Part shown: in pieces, positions 46,001 through 55,682 of the stretch | Layout: each line of letters starts with the position of its first letter | How positions within the stretch are numbered: the stretch's first letter is position 1 | Source: Epinephelus fuscoguttatus | Taxonomy: Eukaryota > Chordata > Actinopteri > Perciformes > Serranidae | Assembly: GCF_011397635.1 (NCBI RefSeq) | Contig: NC_064761.1 | Coordinates: forward strand, 41,194,143 to 41,258,142 | DNA length: 64,000 bases | Reading direction: 5' to 3' | Notes under the pieces: model-generated | What the model was told of the DNA's origin: nothing | The model's input: the letters and a program-made list of their open reading frames with translations, nothing else | Database searches by the model: none | Translations under genes and position numbers: made by a program

Positions 46001-47646
46001 TAACCTCCTGAGGGAGATCTTTGGGTGATGTTGGTGGGTGGGTGGATTCTAGATGAAACCCTCGGAATAGAAAAGGATTCTCGATAAACCCCCTGGTTGG
46101 GTTCTTTTTAGCACCCTCAAAAGGTGAAAGGGTTCCAGATGGGACCCCCAGAGAGGGTTCTGGGTGGAACCATTGCGCCATAGAAGGGTTCTCTTTAGAG
46201 CTCTCCATGAGGGGTTTTGATTGATGGTTCAAGGTATCACCTTTAAGTTGGCCTCTAGGTAGAACCCTCTGAAAGGGTTTGAGGTGGAAAGGCTCTATCA
46301 GAAACCAAAAGGGTTTTCCTGTGGGTACAAGCCACAGAAACCTAGTTCTAGTTCTCTTCACTTCTAAGAGTGTGCCTGCCTGCCACACAGGGGAGCTTTG
46401 AAAAATAATATCTCCCATTTCTTTCTTACAGAACCTGACCACTTTATGCCACCTGGACCAGCTGTTATTGGTTACCCATATCAATTTGTCCTCCAATCAG
46501 CTTCAGCGGCTGCCTCCTCAGTTCGCCATGTTGCAGTGCCTGGAGGTGATAAAGCTCCAATTCAAATCCAATTATATGTCCTACACGGGCAGTGTTCCTT
46601 TTTTATTGTTTACTTCTTTCTCTGCAACATGTTTGATTTAACTTTTTCATGCTTGCAGGTCTTGGAGGCTGATAACAACGCCATAGAAAATCTGGAAGGA
46701 GTGTATCACCTTCCCAAACTGGAAGAAGTCCTCTTGAAGAATAACAGTATCCTTAAATCTATCATTCATATTCATTTATTCGTCTCCCGGAGAACATGCT
46801 GTTCTAAATCCGTGTTAATCCTGTAACATCAGTGTCATAGAGATCAATTTATATTATATCTGTACACTCCTCTCACACTGTACAAGTGACTCAAAACATG
46901 TGTGAATCAGCGCACTGCTCAACGCTGCAAAACAGCCCCGCTAAAGAGCGCGAGCAGCTGATGGTGTGTGAAGAGTGCGATGTTAAAAACGCACTACACA
47001 CCCGGATGGTGTTTACAGAGTTCAGAAAATTGCAGCGATATCGAGTCTTCAGCTTCAATGCATGAATAATTTGTTTTCACCTGAAACTTTGTTTAGCGGT
47101 TGAGTAAATAAAATCAGTGCTGCAATTTCACAGAGCAAACAACATCATTAAGTAGGGAAGAGACACTTAACAACACATCATCGCTGCAGGCTCTTTCTCT
47201 TTCACGCTTCACTTCCCCCGGTACACTGGAGAAGAATTAACGTGGTGCGCAGGAAGTGACACTGAGGCCACCTTCAAGTTTTGTTTTCTTGTAAGGACAG
47301 CTGAATTACATTTTGAGTGCATACCTTCTGATGTAAATTTAGGCCTCTAGGTGTTTTATATAGAAGAATTAATTCATATCACAGTGTCACATTTGACACA
47401 TGGATCTTACGTTTACACCCGTGCTTGGAAAATCTGTTCATCACTACTAATGTTACTAGAGCACACAGGAAGGCTTTTCATTAACCCAAATGCACAGAAA
47501 TCTCTAAATTGGCAGATCTTCAGCCGCTGGCCTCCTGCCCCAATCTGAAGCGCCTCGATCTCCGTGGCAACCCTGTCACTCAGACGGCCAACATCGAGTC
47601 GGAGCTGGCCGAGCTGCTGCCCTCAGTCACAGACCTGCTGCTCTGA
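34051..47646 (+). CDS. rabggta: Rab geranylgeranyltransferase alpha subunit
   Basis: With RABGGTB and the Rab escort protein, the alpha subunit attaches geranylgeranyl groups to C-terminal cysteines of Rab GTPases in the cytosol. Sixteen coding exons, all GT-AG with consistent phase: 34051-34053, 34213-34323, 36839-36963, 37079-37266, 37404-37661, 37816-37899, 38039-38121, 41192-41287, 42755-42860, 42952-43003, 43081-43169, 43320-43408, 43488-43604, 46432-46545, 46659-46746 and 47498-47646. The product is 583 residues; human is 567. It begins [13 protein letters not shown] and ends [10 protein letters not shown]. The ATG is the last codon of its exon. This start was chosen because the next exon opens in frame with HGRVK, the invariant family N-terminus. 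No damaging change was seen, so it should be functional. Confidence 0.96.
34213..37899 (+). CDS. rabggta: rabggta exons for the prenyltransferase-alpha repeats
   Basis: Exons 34213-34323, 36839-36963, 37079-37266, 37404-37661 and 37816-37899 encode residues 2-256, the helical-hairpin repeats that wrap the catalytic beta subunit. The alpha-repeat signatures are visible in order: [49 protein letters not shown] and [17 protein letters not shown]. Between the fourth and fifth repeats the fish protein has a Pro/Ser-rich loop ([20 protein letters not shown]) about 18 residues longer than in human, which accounts for the greater total length. Confidence 0.93.
35195..35625. repeat. MITE-like repeat inserted in the LINE
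   Basis: A non-coding block with CCAGACCTTTCTTTTCTTGAGAAAGGTCTGG (about 35556-35586; a 12-base palindromic hairpin) and moderate GC, interrupting the LINE reading. Near its ends GGCTATTGATAGTCTGAG and GAGACCAGGTTATTGACAG are rough inverse copies. It probably belongs to a common fish MITE, family not named. Confidence 0.5.
35674..36166. mobile_element. long-palindrome (foldback) MITE
   Basis: GTAACACTTTACTTGAAGGT at the left and its inverse ACCTTCAAGTAAAGTGTTAC at the right frame a nearly complete palindrome; arms of about 220 bases repeat in inverse order (for example TGTCATAATAAGGACATCCC against GGGATGTCCTTATTATGACA). Flanks TGTAAATT (35666-35673) and TGTAAATC (36167-36174) are a 7/8 target duplication, suggesting hAT-type mobilisation. 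It splits the LINE RT just before the YADD box. Confidence 0.85.
38039..43003 (+). CDS. rabggta: rabggta exons for the Ig-like insert domain
   Basis: Exons 38039-38121, 41192-41287, 42755-42860 and 42952-43003 encode about residues 257-368, the Ig-like beta-sandwich found in vertebrate RabGGTase alpha but absent from farnesyltransferase. Residues such as [33 protein letters not shown] and [15 protein letters not shown] align directly with the mammalian protein. The 3.1-kb intron between the first two of these exons contains two MITE-type repeats. Confidence 0.92.
38300..38990. repeat. non-autonomous element in rabggta intron
   Basis: GC-richer DNA with ACGTGCTGCGTCATCAACAG-type internal sequence. 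Its right edge CATTTGCCGAAAATCTGGCAGTGTGAAAGGGGC and left AAGCCCTTTTAAACAGGAATTGTGCAAATTTGC are rough inverse copies. Both are familiar fish MITE words. Boundaries are approximate and there is no coding content. Confidence 0.4.
39668..40277. mobile_element. hAT-type MITE in rabggta intron
   Basis: The left end TAGGCTTGGGTGGTATCTG and right end CATGATACCACCCAGGCCTA are inverted repeats. Flanking octamers ATGTAAAT and ATGTGAAG agree at 6 of 8 positions, an aged target duplication. There is no transposase. Confidence 0.65.
41288..42754. other. rabggta intron 41288-42754
   Basis: Besides the dispersed repeat at about 42150-42330 it holds only AT-rich DNA with no recognised feature. Confidence 0.5.
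42150..42330. repeat. dispersed teleost repeat, copy 1
   Basis: GGGTCGCGGGGAGGCTGGAG-CCTATCCCAGCTGACACTGGG, GAGAGGCAGGGTTCACCCTG and ACCATTCACACTCACATTCACACC are words of one of the commonest fish dispersed repeats. A second copy lies at about 60640-60850. The class is not assigned. Confidence 0.7.
43081..47646 (+). CDS. rabggta: rabggta exons for the last helical repeat and LRR domain
   Basis: Exons 43081-43169, 43320-43408 and 43488-43604 give [35 protein letters not shown] and the [12 protein letters not shown] helix. Exons 46432-46545, 46659-46746 and 47498-47646 encode leucine-rich repeats (about residues 468-583) with LxxLxLxxNxL spacing: [36 protein letters not shown] then [17 protein letters not shown], and LDLRGNPV. 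The last exon starts at 47498 (acceptor ATGCACAG). This choice restores the exact spacing of the human protein; an AG 18 bases downstream would delete six residues. Confidence 0.92.
43925..44316 (+). pseudogene. LINE (L2-like) 3' end
   Basis: The frame ending [28 protein letters not shown] is the C-terminus of L2/Rex1-type ORF2. The 3' UTR follows, with AAGCACTTTGTGATTTTATC, AAGTGCTATAGAAATAAAAT and a terminal (TTAC)n tail, the diagnostic LINE tail. It is strongly 5'-truncated. Confidence 0.85.
44948..45492. mobile_element. MITE with GTTTCCATTA inverted ends
   Basis: The left end GTGCGTTTCCATTAACCC and right end CCGTAATGGAATTAAC are rough inverse copies. Internal GTAATGGAAACACC words recur at both subtermini (about 45005, 45118 and 45403). 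It has no coding content and is inserted inside the GGTTC minisatellite. Confidence 0.65.
46060..46350. repeat. diverged GGTTC-rich repeat
   Basis: Irregular units with AAAGGGTTC, GAGGGTTCTGGGTGGAACC and GTAGAACCCTCTGAAAGGGTT just upstream of the rabggta LRR exon at 46432. They generate a long but meaningless minus-strand frame (45879-46496) that also crosses this exon. Confidence 0.6.
46747..47497. other. last rabggta intron
   Basis: A 751-base intron without recognisable elements. Its CpG content around 46910-47040 is slightly raised. Confidence 0.5.
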
Positions 47647-48225
47647 TGTGACGGAGGGCAGGAATCACTGCCATCATCGTCCCGTCGTTCAATTGTCCGT
47701 CTCATTCTCTGGCGTGTTTGTTTGTGAAAGAGCAAGTGGGTGTTTTTCAAGCGTCTCGTGACTCTGTTTGTTCCACTTGTTTGGGAAACTGTCAATCACA
47801 CTGTCCCTGAGGGCCCGAAGGCCTGATGCCTCAGAGCATATGTCAGAAACCTCTAACACCTTCAGCAAAATGTCTAGATTTGTGAGTGAGTGAGTGAGTG
47901 AGTGAGTGCGTAATAACCAATGTTGCATTTCATGTGTGTGTGTGTGTGTGTGTTTACGGATGTCCTTAATACAACACACCCAAATGCATGCGGAAACCCT
48001 GGTAATGAACTAAGTGACTGACGGTTTATGGATTGGCGTGCAGCAATGCTGGCTTATTGCTTAAAACGGTTGAATTTGAAAAATGAGCTTATAACTAATG
48101 ATCAGAGCATCTCATAGTTCTCATACACATTTTTTTAAAAGGTTATGTAAAGCATTTAATATATGACACTATACTGTTGCACAGTAAGTCACAGATCAAG
48201 TAATAAAACAGCACACATTGTGTCA
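47647..48225 (+). other. rabggta: rabggta 3' UTR with polyadenylation signal
   Basis: The stop TGA at 47644-47646 is followed by a 3' UTR that includes a (TGAG)n tract at 47881-47908 and a (GT)n tract at 47933-47953. AATAAA at 48202-48207 is the first canonical signal downstream and would give a 3' UTR of about 580 bases. Confidence 0.55.
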
Positions 48226-48254
48226 CTGCCTTCCAAAAAAATTCTTGTGTGTTT

Positions 48255-48960
48255 TTCTTAAGCCTCCACATCGTGGACAGACGTGGTCGGAGGCATCATG
48301 TTAACAGATTGTCTGTCTGTCCGTCTGTCCTATTCTCATGAGTGTGAAATCTCAAGAATGCCTTCAAGGATGTTTTTTTTTAAATGTTGTACAAACCTTC
48401 TCTTGGACTCGACAATGAACTGATTCAGTTTTTGTGATCAAAGGTCACTGTTAGCTTGTTCGTCTCATTCTCGTATGCACAATATCTCAAGAACACCTTG
48501 AAGGAATTTCTTAATATTTTGCACAAACGTCCGCTTGAACTCAATGAGAAACTGATTAGACAGTGGTGGTCAAAGGTCAAGGTCACTGTGACCTCACATC
48601 CATCTCATTCTGTTAAAAACAATACTTCAGTGAATTTCTTCATATTTTGCACAAACATCCTCTTGGACTCAACAATGAACCAGTTTGATTTTTGTGATCA
48701 AAGGTAACTGTGACCTTGTTCGTCTCATTATCGTAAGCACAATGTCTCAAGAACACCTTGAGGGAATTTATTCACATTTAGCACAAATGTCCATTTGGAC
48801 TCAACGAGAAACTGATTAGATTTTGGTGGTTAAAGGTCACTCTGACCCCACAAAACACTCAAATCACTCAAATTTATATGCTAATTATGACAAAATTTCA
48901 CACAAATGTCTCAGAGAATCAAATGTTTGATGTTGTGGTCATCCTGGGAACGAATAAAAC
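48255..48960. repeat. four-unit tandem repeat with ERE-like palindromes
   Basis: Units start near 48333, 48461, 48601 and 48721 (spacing 120-140 bases) with TCTCATT-type and CTCAAGAACACCTTGA-type words. Each ends in a nuclear-receptor-like site: AGGTCACTGTTAGCT (48442), AGGTCACTGTGACCT (48580-48594, exact ERE consensus), AGGTAACTGTGACCT (48702) and AGGTCACTCTGACCC (48834). TCAAGGTCA at 48577-48585 also fits an ERR/NR5A half-site. The sequence resembles a common fish dispersed element. It is 0.7-1.2 kb past the rabggta stop. Confidence 0.75.
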
Positions 48961-49384
48961 AATTAACATGAGTGAATTACAATGTAAAGATGCAATTAGA
49001 GACAAATTCCTGCCAGGTGGTGCGATGAACACGACACGATTTATGTAAAATACGCGAATTAAGCAGCAGGAATGAAGCAAGAAGTCTGATATCATGTCCT
49101 AAGCTTATTCGTGTTGAAGAAACTGAACTTAAGCGACCAATTCATGCCCCAATAGCCAATCAGCATTGAGCTCCTGTGGGCAGGTATGACGCCGAGGACA
49201 TACCAGCGGACGTTCATTTATCAAATCAGTGATTGAGGCGCGTATGACGGGAGTTGTTCGTGCGTACGAAGTGAGTCAACAAAAAATATTAGCATTCAAA
49301 CTCACCTTTCTGGTCATTACTCAACACTAACTCAGGAACAAAAGGGGAGACATTCGGTCGGATACTGAATTGTTGACACTAATC

Positions 49385-49630
49385 TTGGGCGCCCTCCTTG
49401 AAACTGTGCTGATTGTATGGATCTGTGCTGCCGGCTGTAGATGCATAAGAAGAATCTATATTTTAGAATATGTGGCTTTTTAGTAGCAGCATCCATATTT
49501 GAAGCATTGTCAGACGTCATAGCTACATATGATACTGGAAAGACGTGAACTTTAACTGCAACTTGACCGGTATGCGAAGGCATACAACTGGGATGTGGTA
49601 GTTCTGCTTTTCTTTTTTGTTGTCTAAAAA
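49385..49630 (-). pseudogene. hAT transposase remnant
   Basis: The minus strand reads VKVHVFPVSYVAMTSDNASN-MDAATKK, resembling the hAT/ZBED catalytic-core segment with (T/S)DNAxNM that contains the second acidic residue. The usual CFAHTLNL that follows is not intact (CIYSRQHRS). It is a short relic with no ends identified. Confidence 0.5.
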
Positions 49631-50649
49631 AAATATACATCTGATGATCAAGCTTTCCTGAATGCACTTTAATCCCCCCCCAACCTATTGATGAGGTGGT
49701 TAAAGGTGTGTCAGGGTTGGGTCACCAGGAGTGTCTCACCCTATTCAGTTTTCAGTTGCTGTCTTTGTTCGTTTGTTTGCCCTTTTTAAAGTGACAGATG
49801 TGACTTTGTGACATATCAAGTTGATGTTTGTTTTTCCTCTGATGTCATGGTGCTAAGGAAGCCCTTCGGCGAGCTGAGAAATGTTTTTTGGGAGTGTCAA
49901 AACAAGCCAAAACAAGTGAACTGAAACTGAATTTGAAAAATATCACACCTTTTGAACACAAAAGAAAAAACATCATTAAAATAGTTCCATCTTCAGTCAA
50001 CTCCAACTAATTTAATGGAGTAGGAAATTCAGATTTGCCACCTGTAGAAAAAACAAATTAAACGACCCTATTTGAACAGCATAATGCAGGTCTAAAGTGC
50101 ATGGCACAGGTGCATTTGGGACACATCCAGCTCCACTTAAACTAGTCAAACTGCTCATGATCTGTGCACAAAGTAAGGCACAAGGGGCAAAGGGGTTGTA
50201 ATTAGTCCCTTAATTAATCACAGGTGTGTTTTGGGCACCACATGATTTCAACCAATCAGATTGTCATCTCCCACTCTCTTTAAAAGCCAGGTGCAGCTTA
50301 CATGGCAGATTCAGCAAACAGGAGAAGCGAGCGGTAACACAGAGAGAGCAGTTGTGTCACTGCAGCATTTAAAGGACATTTAAGCACCAAAACTAAAAAC
50401 TGTAGTTCTAAACTTGACAGAAGAAACAGAACTAAACTTTTAGCTCCTGAAATAAACAGCTGCAATGGAAAGTTACAATTGCATCATACTGAAACCACCA
50501 GTGACAGCTGCAATGTGCTGTATGCCAGGTGTAAAAATATGGCTCCATGAGTGTATGACCACACTAGCAGCCCTGTGAGGTTGAAGCCACTCAGGCACAG
50601 CAGTACTTTGAACTAAATGCTGACATCAGCATGCTAATATGTCCGTATA
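49631..50649. other. intergenic, probable element fragments
   Basis: GCATGGCACAGGTGCATTTG and CACCAATCAGATTGTC...AAAAGCCAGGTGCAG-type words suggest a relic of a fish DNA element at about 50040-50340. No ends or coding sequence were found. Confidence 0.35.
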
Positions 50650-51430
50650 TGCACTAGTGGGTGAGGAGGGAAACCTTGAACTCGACACTGAGTGAGATGG
50701 GGAGCCAGTGAAGTGACTTAAGGATAGGGGTGATGTGGTCATGTTTGCGCACCCTCATCAGGATCCTAGCAGCACTGTTCTGAATGTACTGGAGCCGCTG
50801 AAGGCTGTAGCTAGGGATCCCGATGAGGAGTGCATTACAGTAATCCAACCTGGAGGAGACAAGGGTAGGATGAGCTTTTCTGCATCTGCAAGGGTGAGCA
50901 TGGGACGGAGTTTGGCGATGTTCCGAAGGTGAAAGAAAGGTGTCTTGCACAGGTGTTTGATATGAGTCTCAAAGGTGAGGTGAGGGTCCATTTTAACGCC
51001 CAGGTTAATAACGGATGTGGAGAGAGGGGTGTTTTGGCCAGAGAAAGTGATGCTGGTGATGGTGGATGACTGGACCTGGTGCGGTGTGCCAAATTGGATA
51101 ACTTCTGTCTTTGAACTATTTAGCTGTAAGAAATATAGCTTCATCCATACCTCTATCTCCTCCAGGCAGGAAGTCAGTGTAGATAGTGGCAGGGGTGTAG
51201 AGGGAGTGGGTTTTGTGCAGAGATACAGCTGTGTGTCATTGGCATAGCAGTGGAAGGAGATACCATGCCTACTGATGATATGGCTGACATGTTGAAAGTG
51301 AACAGGGTGGGACCCAACACCGAACCTTGGGGGACACCACATGTGACATTATGGGTGAGACATCTTACCTTTCCGATTGCAGCATGCTCATTTCTGCAGG
51401 TGAGGTATGAAGTGAACCAGTTGTGAGCGG
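50650..51430 (-). pseudogene. LINE (L2/Rex1-like) reverse transcriptase with mutated active site
   Basis: From the right on the minus strand: GVPQGSVLGPTLF (about 51350-51300), HCYANDTQLYL (51252-51220), NSSKTEVIQFGTP, NLGVKMDPHLTFETHIKHLC (about 51005-50946), FFHLRNIAKLRPML and SRLDYCNALLIGIPSYSLQ-RLQYIQNSAARIL (about 50868-50765). This is the RT thumb and C-terminal region of an L2/Rex1-type LINE. The catalytic YADD is YAND, and the GVPQGSVLGP and C-terminal parts are in other frames, so it is inactive. Confidence 0.88.
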
Positions 51431-53009
51431 AGTCATGCGTAACAGCTGATACTTTCCTTGTTCACCATCTTAGTTTTCAGTTTTAGCATGTTAACATTTG
51501 TTGATTAGCACCAAACACAAAGTGTAGCTGAGGCTGATGGGAATGTAATTTGTTTAGCAGGTATTTAGTCATATGCCAAAGTGTTAAAGAAAAAAAAATC
51601 AGGAAAAGTGATCACAGTTCATCTTGAGGGGGAAACTGAAATGTGGATCAAGTCTCATGGCAACCTCATGATCGCACTAAAGCAAAGAGTCTGGGTCACC
51701 AATGTTATTACAATTCGCCCTGACAGAAAGGTCACTGTCTGTAGCATGCCTTGCATTCATACTGATGTGTAATAAATATAAATCAAAGATAAAAATATGC
51801 CAAAGAGTTCAGTGGAATAAAGGAATCTATTAAGGAAGAAGAAATAAAATGTACAGTAAATAGACTGGTCAATAAAAGAGTTTACAAGTTGGTAAAAATG
51901 CAACGACACCCTGATAGCGTCCGATGCCATTTGATGACAATCCAAAAACACACATGTTAACCTGCTGGTTAGAGGCAAAGTCAAGAGATCACCAGAGTCA
52001 TTAGGCTTCATCCTCTGGACATTATGAACCTCTGCAGAAAATGTCATGGACCAACCAGCAAACACGCCAAAATTGCCATCCCTAGAGCCGCATTGGTATT
52101 GTGGCTTGAAACAGACCAATCAGTCCAAATAATCACAGTAAATTATTTTACAGGTGAACACAGTGAACTCTCTGGTAGAAGGTGACGCACCTGTCTTGCT
52201 GATTTTTCCGCTTCCGATGGCATCACAGAAATGTACCTGTGTAATACTCAACTTTACACTTGTTCACTATTCCTGTGGATTATGCAATAGAGTAAGGCTG
52301 CTTTTGTTCAGAGTTACACATGACTGAGAAACTCAGTGAAAACTGACTGAACCAGTTAGTGTGAATAACATCCAACTTATGTCATTAAAGTAGATGAAAC
52401 CCACTCTATTACAGAATGCCGTGAACAAGGAATGCACCCTCCCACTCAGTGGGTGAGTAACCTGCTACGTGCAACCTGTTACTTTGATGCATGTAGATAA
52501 GACATTTTGTCTTGTCACGGCAAGAGAAAACAGGTGTTAGTGATGAAATCAGTCATGGCTGAATTCCTTGTAGTTTATTTCAGCACTGGCAGTGTGTGTG
52601 TGTGTGTGTGTTTGTGTGCGTGCTGGGTCAATGCCACGACTCTGAAACATCTGAATAGAATAAAACTGAAGCACACATACACATACAGAGTTCTGCAGGA
52701 ATAAGTCCTAAAACCAGGAGATGAGTTTCACATGTTAGCACTCGTGGTCCCTCGTCTGAAAGTCAGTGGGATTTTTAAATGGTTTTAGGATCTGTGGTTA
52801 ACACAAGCTCAAAAGACTTTCATGTTTTATTCTACAACATAAAATACATCATAAATATCCCTCTTGTGAACTGTGAAGTTTTTAAGTGTCTTAAAAAAGA
52901 TCTTCGCTACCAAGTGGCTAAATGAGGCTACAGAACGTCATCACACCGGACACGGCTTTACAGCCTTGTTGTAGCAATGACATTAAAACCATGCGACCGT
53001 AGTGTAGTT
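51431..53009. other. intergenic, mostly unrecognised
   Basis: Contains the dispersed repeat at about 51960-52100 (AGATCACCAGAGTCATTAGGC-TTCATCCTCTGG) and a (GT)n run at 52592-52618. No exon was identified. Confidence 0.5.
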
Positions 53010-53259
53010 CGGTGGTTCCCAAATGGTCCAGCCATGGCGTCCGGATTTTTCCTTAACATAAGCTGAAGGTCCACAAAGTTTAAAATATCCAGCGTCATAC
53101 TTGTGTTTGTCATCAAGCCAGTTTGCTGTCTCTGTCAAGTAGTTGTCCATTAGTCACTCATTCTACAGCTGCTGGAAATTCACTTTGCTTAGAAATAAAG
53201 TGTGTTTTTTACAGACTTGATGTGTTTTTGCACTGCGACCCACCAGATGAGAACCACTG
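53010..53259. mobile_element. hAT-type MITE with near-perfect target duplication
   Basis: The left end CGGTGGTTCCCAAATGGTC and right end CCACCAGATGAGAACCACTG are inverted repeats. The flanks GTGTAGTT (53002-53009) and GTGTTGTT (53260-53267) form a 7/8 target duplication. It is 250 bases long and non-coding. A related fragment lies at about 9200-9411. Confidence 0.78.
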
Positions 53260-54400
53260 GTGTTGTTCATTTATAGCTTAAGGTTAACTTTTTACCTCTG
53301 GCGATTGCAAAACGTGGAAGTATCAAACATTTGCCACAAAGAGTATTTTCTGTGATCGCCTAAATCCAATGAAAATACACAATTGGCTTTCCGTTGAGGA
53401 TGAGAGACCAGGGTGATGTTAACCTCTATTGGTCTACAAAAAACCGTCACCCCTGCCCCGCTCTTTATTCATAGAGTATTAAATTGTCCCCAGTTCTCCT
53501 TTGACAAGGCTCAACAATGCACATGATTCACATACAAAACACATTTAAAACCAATATTAAAAGGACTGTTAAAAGAGCAACTGATAAAAGCAGATTAAAG
53601 TTCAGTGTCTATTTTAGATTGTTCAGGGTGGTTATTACAGAGGGAATAAAGGATTATTTGTAGATGTTTTTTCCGGGCCAGTGGGACTCTGTAGTGTCTG
53701 CCTAATGGCGGTAACTGGAAGGAGTGGTGGAGCTGGTGAGAGCGGTGGCTTTTCTGATCACTGAGCGGGGCCTTGTGCTCTGACTTGGCACAAAATAAAT
53801 GTTATTTCCAAGCACAACGGTGATACTTGAATGCATTTAATGGGAACGCGCTGAGGTTCCAAATCTGGGTTTAAATGAGGGAGAATCTTGTTCGGGTCAC
53901 GGCTACACCGGATACTAGTTTTGTCAAGGCTGCGAAGGTCTCATATAGTATGCCAAAGAAATGTTTAAAACATTTCATAGTACAATAGGTCAAAAAAAAT
54001 GTCATGAAAATTTATAGAGTAGCAAAAAAGTAAATCAGAGTTTCAACGCACACCAGGATACTCAGATTCGCTCTGTTCACAGCTGTGGTCAGGTGTGCGT
54101 TTAGTAAAGAATCCAACAGGTGCACTACAAAATGTCAACAATGAAGGCAATAGCAGCTATAATTCTGCTGTACAAAATTGATTTCAATATAGATATACAT
54201 AAGATAATGAGATGCAATTAATGTTTGACAGAGGATGAGATCCAGACAGCATACATTTCCATTAGGACACAATAAAAGTACAAAATACATAAATATTGTC
54301 ATAATAAGAGATCAAAACATAGTAGAAAAAATAGAAATAAGGTAGAAAAATTTAGAAAAGAAAAAACAATACAAAGGTTACCATACAAAATATATAATAT
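53260..54400. other. intergenic, nothing firmly recognised
   Basis: 53610-53770 (GTTCAGGGTGGTTATTACAG, AGGAGTGGTGGAGCTGGTGA) resembles LINE 3' sequence, but no frame supports this. The rest is AT-rich. Confidence 0.4.
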
Positions 54401-54890
54401 CCATCCATCCATCCATCCATCCATCCATTTTCAACCAATTATTTGAAGCTGGGTTGAGGGGGCAGCAGACTGAACAAAGCATTCCAGATGTCCCTCTCCC
54501 CAGCCACGGTTTCCAGCTCCTCCTGGCTGACCCCGAGGTGTTCCCAGGCCAGATGAGATTTATAATCCCTCCTGGGTCTGCCCCGGGGCCTCGTACCAGT
54601 TGGACCAGCCCAGACACCTCTAATGGTGGTGGGCCCACAGGGTGGCAGCTCCATGTTATTCATTCGGGCTGAGCCTGGCCACCAGATGCTCACGGAAATT
54701 CATTGTTTATTGTGGTCATCATTGTGGTCTTCTTGAACTGCTCTTAGTTTGGCCCCTCTCCTAGGACCACTTTGCTTTCGGAGACCCTACCAGGGGCTAT
54801 TATCCCGGACAACACAGCTCCATGGATCACAGGGACACGCAAACCCCTCCACCACGTTGAGATGGCGATTCTTGGAGGAGAAATACATAA
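54401..54890 (-). pseudogene. LINE (Rex3/RTE-like) fragment with (CCAT)n tail
   Basis: The plus strand begins with a (CCAT)n run (54401-54428), the 3' terminus of this LINE family read backwards. The minus-strand translation gives TRPRGRPRRDYKSHLAWEHL-GVSQEELETVAGERDIWNAL (about 54606-54475), very close to the copy at 15470-16120. The region 54740-54890 (GGGGTTTGCGTGTCCC on the minus strand) is a rearranged or distant part of such an element. Frameshifted and dead. Confidence 0.8.
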
Positions 54891-54951
54891 TATATAATGA
54901 CATATATACTATATACAATGTGTTTTATGACAAATAGAGTATAGTATAGTA

Positions 54952-55573
54952 TGTGTTGGGAATAGAATGATTTTATGTGTTTTACTGTAAGTTGTGTTTC
55001 ATTATATAAGTTTTAGATGTGTGAACATTGAGAATACTGAGATGATTTCAGCTGATCTGAATGTGTTTGCTTTGCAGAAGTGGAGAAGTACAGGAGATGA
55101 AGAGACATGAAGTCTGAGGAGCACATACCGCAATGCTTAGATAATTAGTTTCATACATGGTAAAAAGAATAGAAAGTGATGTACAGGTAGTAAGGTACAG
55201 CACGTGTAGGGAGTTGTGTTGTTCTCTTTTCTTTCAAAACAGGAGCCATGCCCCCACCGCCAGCGGGAAGGAGTCAGATTAACATGAGGCAGGGGCGTGG
55301 TGTGGTGAAGGAGGAAGTGGAACTGCCAATGAGAAGAGGACAACGCCTCGCGTGCGCAATGACACTCTGTTACGCTCAAATATACTGGGTCAGGGGAAGG
55401 ACAGGAGGTCAGACTTCGTGAACTGACACACTTTTGTTGTTCGTCAGGGACGTGAAGTTGAGACCCAGAGCTCTGTAATTTTATTCCTTTACTGCTTAAT
55501 AAACTACATTAACTGAGACCGAATATCTTCTCCTATTGCTTCATTAAAGAACACGCAGGACTGAGCTCACACA
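54952..55573 (+). mobile_element. probable solo LTR
   Basis: Starts TGTGTTGGGA and ends GAGCTCACACA, so the ends are TGTG...CACA. The flanking pentamers TAGTA (54947-54951) and TAGCA (55574-55578) match at 4 of 5. AATAAA lies at 55498-55503, about 75 bases before the end, and a weak AATATACTGG TATA-like sequence is near 55378. No gag, pol or env sequence adjoins it. Retroviral-type LTR is likely; an unrelated repeat cannot be excluded. Confidence 0.5.
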
Positions 55574-55682
55574 TAGCACACTGGAGAGTAGGATGAGCCT
55601 CGAGTCCATCATATGTCATAAAACATGACATAAAAACGTCATAGTGTAATATGTCATAAAAATGTCATAGTAGAGGAAAGGT

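Noticed and set aside
45879-46496. 205-codon minus-strand open frame
   Set aside because: It runs through a GGTTC-rich repeat and antisense over a genuine rabggta exon. No family motif or conserved composition.
47516-47521. Alternative AG acceptor for the last rabggta exon
   Set aside because: Using it drops six residues (ISKLAD region). The acceptor before 47498 restores exact spacing to the mammalian LRR.
52507-52704. Frame with Cys-Val-Cys run
   Set aside because: Produced by a (GT)n microsatellite.
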